DNA of 9,942 nt from positions 1-9,942 of the forward strand of contig CAZEDW010000068.1 of the NCBI GenBank assembly GCA_964510955.1. The letters run 5' to 3'. A program made the translations under genes and the position numbers. Below, in pieces: positions 5,851 to 9,942 of the stretch. Position 1 is the stretch's first letter. Each line of letters begins with the position of its first letter. The notes under the pieces were generated by a model that made no database searches, was not told the origin of the DNA, and saw nothing but the letters and a program-made list of their open reading frames with translations. Source of the DNA: JAFLCM01 sp964510955. Its GTDB lineage: Bacteria; Planctomycetota; Phycisphaerae; Phycisphaerales; UBA1924.

Positions 5851-7827
5851 GTGAAGATTGCGCAAAGCGTGTCCCGCTCAGCCGCGCCGACCCGTAGTAT
5901 TGGCCGGAGCAAGACGGACCTCGTGGCCACGCACACAGGCGAAACCCATGAACTGGCGCAGCTGATCGGAACGCTCCGAGCGGATGTCGTTTCGGTCGGC
6001 GAGAAGCTCAGACACGAGGTTGAAGCGGTGCCCGAACGGCGCCGCCCAAGCGCGGCGAACATGGTGCACTACGCGGCCCTGCGGTCCGCGGATCGGCGCA
6101 GACTTCAGCTCGCCCTGGCGTCTGCGGGGCTGTCGTCGCTGGGGCGCAGCGAAGCCCACACGCTTCAGACCATCGAGCAGGTGCACGACCTGCTGCTGAT
6201 GGCCGCGGGGCTGGGGGGAGAGACCGAGCCTCTGTCCGAGGTTTCACTCGAACGCGGGCACGCAACCCTGGAGGCCAACGCGCGGGCGCTGCTGGGCCCG
6301 GCCAGGTCGGGGCGACGCTCACGGATCATGGTGACGCTAGCGGGCGAGAACGCCGATGAGCCCGGGTTCTTCGAGAGCCTGATCCACGCCGGCGCCGACG
6401 TGCTGAGGATCAACTGCGCGCACGACACCCCCGACCACTGGCGGTCGCTCATCGCGCTGTCGCGGGGCGCAGCGCAGCGGGCCGGCCGGATCTGCCGGAT
6501 TCTCATGGACCTTCCGGGTCCAAAGGTCCGGACCGGCGCCATGCGGCCGGGGCCGCAGGTGCTGCGCTGGGCCCCGCTCCGGGACGCGGTGGGAAACATC
6601 GTGCGCCCCGCGCGGGTGCTGCTGTACCCGCGCGAGCTCGGGGCCCTCGCCGCCGGCATGGCCCGGATGCAAGGGCTGCTCCCGGACGCGATCCTGCCGG
6701 TGTCAGCGGGGTTTCTCTCGACGGTGTCTCCCGGCGACCTGCTCGACCTGCGCGACCACCGCGGCGCCGAGCGGGAGATGCACCTGGTTCGATCGGTGCC
6801 CCAGGGCATCTTCGCGGAGTGCCGCCGGACGGTGTATCTCACGCCCGGCTGCGTCCTGACCGTGCGCGGCCGGGGGCGCGCCGAGTCCATCGGCCCGCTG
6901 CCGGCGACCGAATCGTGCATCCTGCTCCGGGTGGGCGAGACGCTGGTTCTGACGGCCGATGCTTCGCCCGGTGTGCCCGAGATCCGCGACCCCGAGGGCG
7001 TGCTGCTTGAGCCGGGACGAATCCCATTCTCGCTGCCGGAGGTGCTCGCGGACATCCGCCCCGGCCAGCGCGTGATGATCGACGACGGCAAGGCCGCCGC
7101 GGTCGTGGAGGGGTGCGACGGCGCGCGGGCGGTGCTGCGGATGACGCGGGTGCCGGGGACCGGCCTGAAGCTCCGCGCGGACAAGGGGATCAACCTCCCC
7201 GACACGGACATGCGCATCGCCTCGATGCCCGCGGAAGACGAGCGGCACCTGGGGTTCATCGCCGCCAACGCTGACATGCTGGGCATGAGCTTTGCGCGTC
7301 GCCGGGAAGACGTCGCGCTGCTGAGGCAGACGCTCGAGTCTCTGGGCGCTAGCAAGCTGGGCGTGGTGCTCAAGGTCGAAACTCGGGCCGCGTTCGACCA
7401 CCTCCCGGAGCTGCTGCTGGAGCTGATGAAGTTCGAGTCGTGCGGCGTGATGATCGCTCGCGGCGACCTGGCGGTGGAGATGGGCTGGGAGCGTCTGGCC
7501 GAGGTGCAGGAAGAGATCCTCTGGCTGTGCGAGAGCGCCCACATGCCGGTCATCTGGGCGACGCAGGTCCTCGAATCTCTGACGAAGAAGGGGCTGGCCT
7601 CTCGGGGCGACATCACCGACGCGGCGGCGGGTCAGCGGGCCGAGTGCGTCATGCTGAACAAGGGACCCAACATCATCGACTCGGTGCGCGCGCTGGACGC
7701 GATCCTCCGGCGCATGGACGACCACCAGTGGAAGAAACGCGCGATGCTCAGACCGCTCGCGATGGCGCGACGGTTTGTGGGCGAGCAGATTCCCGCGTCA
7801 GCCGCTCGTATCGAGCCAACGCCATGA
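5851..7827 (+). CDS. Divergent pyruvate-kinase-like protein with N-terminal helical domain
   Basis: This 658-residue protein belongs to the atypical pyruvate kinase family with an N-terminal helical domain, known in bacteria and plants, whose reaction is not settled. Residues about 30-120 are helical, with SAANMVHYAALRSADRRRLQ (67-86) and AGLSSLGRSEAHTL (92-105). The kinase-type barrel starts at 158: GADVLRINCAHD (181-192, for the usual RLNFSHG) and MDLPGPKVRTG (219-229). A long insert (about 231-400) holds two beta-rich pieces where the B domain should be. The barrel resumes with MIDDGKAA (409-416), KGINLP (445-450), K508 and E510 in VLKVET, MIARGDLAVE (534-543) and WATQVLESL (569-577). Catalytic Lys, Glu, Asp and Thr positions are therefore kept. 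The usual SGETAKG stretch is replaced by LNKGPN (602-607), and the C-terminal allosteric domain is missing. The start is unsure: GTG 5851, or GTG 5923 preceded by GGAG (5906-5909) and a TAGTAT hexamer (5895-5900). The 3' end overlaps shc. Confidence 0.88.
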   Translation: MKIAQSVSRSAAPTRSIGRSKTDLVATHTGETHELAQLIGTLRADVVSVGEKLRHEVEAVPERRRPSAANMVHYAALRSADRRRLQLALASAGLSSLGRSEAHTLQTIEQVHDLLLMAAGLGGETEPLSEVSLERGHATLEANARALLGPARSGRRSRIMVTLAGENADEPGFFESLIHAGADVLRINCAHDTPDHWRSLIALSRGAAQRAGRICRILMDLPGPKVRTGAMRPGPQVLRWAPLRDAVGNIVRPARVLLYPRELGALAAGMARMQGLLPDAILPVSAGFLSTVSPGDLLDLRDHRGAEREMHLVRSVPQGIFAECRRTVYLTPGCVLTVRGRGRAESIGPLPATESCILLRVGETLVLTADASPGVPEIRDPEGVLLEPGRIPFSLPEVLADIRPGQRVMIDDGKAAAVVEGCDGARAVLRMTRVPGTGLKLRADKGINLPDTDMRIASMPAEDERHLGFIAANADMLGMSFARRREDVALLRQTLESLGASKLGVVLKVETRAAFDHLPELLLELMKFESCGVMIARGDLAVEMGWERLAEVQEEILWLCESAHMPVIWATQVLESLTKKGLASRGDITDAAAGQRAECVMLNKGPNIIDSVRALDAILRRMDDHQWKKRAMLRPLAMARRFVGEQIPASAARIEPTP

Positions 7828-9910
7828 CCGGGAAGTAGTCACGGTAGTGGTGGTACCTCAGGTAGAACACCTTCGGGAACCCGGTCCCCGTGAACCACGC
7901 CTCGCGCCAGAGGCCCGCGTTGTCGGGCAGCACGTGGCGGGGCTGATCGGCGGCGTGGTCTTTGTCGAGCTGGTGCTCGCGGAGCCACTCGACGGCGCGG
8001 CGGACGGCGGGGTCGTGGGCGCCCACGAGGTACATCATGGCGCACACACCCCAGGCGGTCTGGCTGGGGGTGCTGGGGCCTTTGCCCATGTGCGACTCGT
8101 CGAGGTATGAGTTGGCGGATTCGCCGAAGCCGCCGTCGGGGTTCTGCACCGAGCGCAGCCACGCGAGCGTCCGGTGCAGGTAGGGCGATTGGGGCGACTC
8201 GCCGACGGCGACCAGCCCCCCCACCGCCTGCCAGGTGCCGTAGAGAAAGTTGACGCCCCAGCGCCCCCACCAGCTGCCCTGCGGGCGCTGATGTCCCTTG
8301 AGGAAGGCGACGGCTCGGCGCACCGCAGGGTGATTCTTTGACACGCCACAGGTCACCAGCGCTTCGAGCGTTCGCCCGGTGATGTCGGCGCAGGAGGGGT
8401 CCTGCATGGCGTTGTGGTCGGCGAAGGGGACGTGCTCCATCCACTCGCGGTGGGTGGTGCGGTCGAAGGCGGCCCAGCCGCCGTCGTCGTTCTGCATGGC
8501 CAGCAGCCAGTTGACGCCGCGCTTGGCGGCCTCGCGTGCGCGCCGGGCGATGGGGGCGGCGTGGGCGGGCGCTTCGGGCACCGACGCCCGCCACAGCGCC
8601 TTGCAAACCATGGCGGTGTCGTCGACGTCGGGGTACCAGTCGTTGCGGTACTCGAACGCCCAGGCGCCGTGGGCGTGCCCGGGGCCCATGCCGGTGAGGG
8701 CGGCGCGGTCGGCGGGGCGGAGGTTCGCGGCCCAATCGCCCACCATCGTCACCTCGCGGTCGCAGAGCCACTTGCAGGTGGCGGCGACGCGCGCGTCGTT
8801 GCCGCAGTGCAGGCCGGCCTCGGTGAGCGCGTAGAGCGCGATGCCGGTGTCCCACACCGGGCTGAAGCACGGCTGGATTCTTGCGTGGTCCTCATCGTCG
8901 ACGATGAACCTGTCGAGCTCGCGCTCGGCGTTCACGATCACCGGGTGGTTGCGCGGGTAGCCCATGGCCTGGAAGGCCACCTGGATGTAGACCATCGGCG
9001 GGAAGATCGCGCCCAGACCGTCGGTGGTGCGGGGGTCGATGCGCTCGAGCAGCCAGCGCTCGGCGTCGCGGATGGCCCGCTCGCGCAGGCCGACCTTCGG
9101 GAGCCCGCCGAGCTTCTGGGCCATCTTCAGCGCCGCGTCGATGCTGAGGAAGAGGTTGGTCCACTCCAGCGGCCCGCCGGGGCTGCGGTCTTTGCACATG
9201 CGGTCGCGTGACGATTGATCGATGAACAGCTCGCCGATCCCTTTCGACGAATCGATGCGCCGGACCGGGCGGAGGGCGCTGCAGAGCGCCAGCGGCAGGA
9301 TCATCGTGCGCGTCCAGGCGGCCACCTTGTTCAGGTGGAACGGCGACCAGGCCGGCAGCAGGACGATCTCGGGCGGGATGGCGGGGCAGGCGTCCCAGCT
9401 CACCTGGCCGAGGCAGGCGAGGTAGAACATGCTGAAGGTGTTGATCTTCTCGGCGCCGCCCATGGCGCGGATGGCCTCGCGGGTGCGGCGCATCGCCGGG
9501 GTGTCGACGTGATCGCCCGCGGGGTCGCCGAAGAGCTTCAGCGTGAAATAGGCCTTGACGGTGGCGGAGAGGTCGGCGGGGGCGCCGGGGTACTGGCCCC
9601 AGGTGCCGTCGTCCCGGCGCAGGCGGCGGAGGTGGACGAGCATCCGGTCCCACAGCTCGCGCTCGCCGGGGCGGCGCTCGGCGGGCTGGTCGTGGCCGAG
9701 GATGGCCTTCATCAGCAGGTACTCGCTGATGAGGATTGAGTCGCCCTCGAGCTCGGCGCACCAGTGGCCGTCGTCGTGCTGGTGGTCCAGCAGGGCCTCG
9801 ACGGCGCGCCGGAGCGGGTCCGTGGGGGGCGCGGCCTTGGGTTGCGGGGCAAGGCCGGGGCGCGGGCGGCTCGGGCTGGGCAGGACCGGCTCGATGAGTG
9901 TGACGCTCAT
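7748..9910 (-). CDS. shc: Squalene-hopene cyclase
   Basis: Shc cyclises squalene to hopene (and diplopterol) at the membrane, the entry step of hopanoid synthesis. The 720-residue protein is full length for the family. The catalytic acid motif DVDD is at 428-431 within WYPDVDDTAMV, the form typical of squalene and not oxidosqualene cyclases. QW-type repeats are visible around 44-50 (QHDDGHW), 473-479 (QNDDGGW), 541-547 (QRPQGSW) and 589-595 (QNPDGGF). Other hallmarks are GDWAANLRPADR (391-402), PSCADITGRTLEAL (505-518) and NFLYGTW (554-560). At the position corresponding, by my alignment, to His451 of the Alicyclobacillus enzyme there is Arg513, which I believe occurs in other bacterial cyclases. 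The first 30 residues are a Pro-rich, poorly conserved lead. The ATG at 9908-9910 lacks a Shine-Dalgarno; only 32 bases upstream are in the window, so its promoter is not seen. The gene runs toward the kinase-like gene and overlaps its end by 80 bp. Confidence 0.97.
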   Translation of the reverse strand: MSVTLIEPVLPSPSRPRPGLAPQPKAAPPTDPLRRAVEALLDHQHDDGHWCAELEGDSILISEYLLMKAILGHDQPAERRPGERELWDRMLVHLRRLRRDDGTWGQYPGAPADLSATVKAYFTLKLFGDPAGDHVDTPAMRRTREAIRAMGGAEKINTFSMFYLACLGQVSWDACPAIPPEIVLLPAWSPFHLNKVAAWTRTMILPLALCSALRPVRRIDSSKGIGELFIDQSSRDRMCKDRSPGGPLEWTNLFLSIDAALKMAQKLGGLPKVGLRERAIRDAERWLLERIDPRTTDGLGAIFPPMVYIQVAFQAMGYPRNHPVIVNAERELDRFIVDDEDHARIQPCFSPVWDTGIALYALTEAGLHCGNDARVAATCKWLCDREVTMVGDWAANLRPADRAALTGMGPGHAHGAWAFEYRNDWYPDVDDTAMVCKALWRASVPEAPAHAAPIARRAREAAKRGVNWLLAMQNDDGGWAAFDRTTHREWMEHVPFADHNAMQDPSCADITGRTLEALVTCGVSKNHPAVRRAVAFLKGHQRPQGSWWGRWGVNFLYGTWQAVGGLVAVGESPQSPYLHRTLAWLRSVQNPDGGFGESANSYLDESHMGKGPSTPSQTAWGVCAMMYLVGAHDPAVRRAVEWLREHQLDKDHAADQPRHVLPDNAGLWREAWFTGTGFPKVFYLRYHHYRDYFPVMALARYERLTRESARPQTVAPSRAV

Positions 9911-9942
9911 GGGGGCGGAGGATATGGCGCAGCGGGCGGGCT

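Noticed and set aside
6165..7616. 483-codon minus-strand frame opposite the kinase-like gene
   Set aside because: It is Ser/Arg-rich without domains, and the plus strand carries the kinase motifs throughout.

Overview
The window is a GC-rich fragment at the end of an assembled contig. The first 40 bases are Illumina library adapter, so the source is probably a metagenome assembly. Gene content points to a planctomycete, probably of the Phycisphaerae type (inference): an ECF sigma factor is paired with a membrane protein that has a pseudopilin-like half, hopanoid genes are present, Shine-Dalgarno signals are weak throughout, and GC-rich palindromic repeats lie between genes. No marker gene fixes the taxon.

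Left part (1-3109): after the adapter comes a 5'-truncated plus-strand gene (41-786). It encodes a Pro/Ala-rich linker, a helical segment and a beta-rich C-terminus. A convergent intergenic region (787-1125) holds a cluster of three GC-rich hairpins and an imperfect 20-bp tandem repeat of four copies. On the minus strand follow an ECF sigma factor (2432-3109) and, 58 bp downstream of it, a single-pass membrane protein (1126-2373). The membrane protein's transmembrane helix and extracytoplasmic half look like a type IV pseudopilin of the planctomycete DUF1559 kind, but they sit behind a roughly 175-residue cytoplasmic domain. The pair probably forms a signalling unit of sigma factor and candidate regulator. 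A CgeB-like glycosyltransferase (3147-4499, minus) lies just upstream of the sigma gene, and a possible ECF-type promoter overlaps its 3' end.

Right part (4613-9910): a hopanoid locus. hpnH (radical SAM, adenosylhopane formation) and a 658-residue divergent pyruvate-kinase-like gene run on the plus strand. A full-length squalene-hopene cyclase gene (shc) converges on them from the right, and its last 80 bp overlap the last 80 bp of the kinase gene. Shc makes hopene and HpnH attaches the 5'-deoxyadenosyl group that starts side-chain elongation, so together they cover the first two steps of extended hopanoid synthesis. The role of the kinase-like protein is unknown.

No tRNA, rRNA, CRISPR array, insertion sequence or phage gene was seen. 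The most notable features are the pseudopilin-like regulator next to the sigma factor, the divergent pyruvate kinase between two hopanoid genes, and the intergenic repeats.
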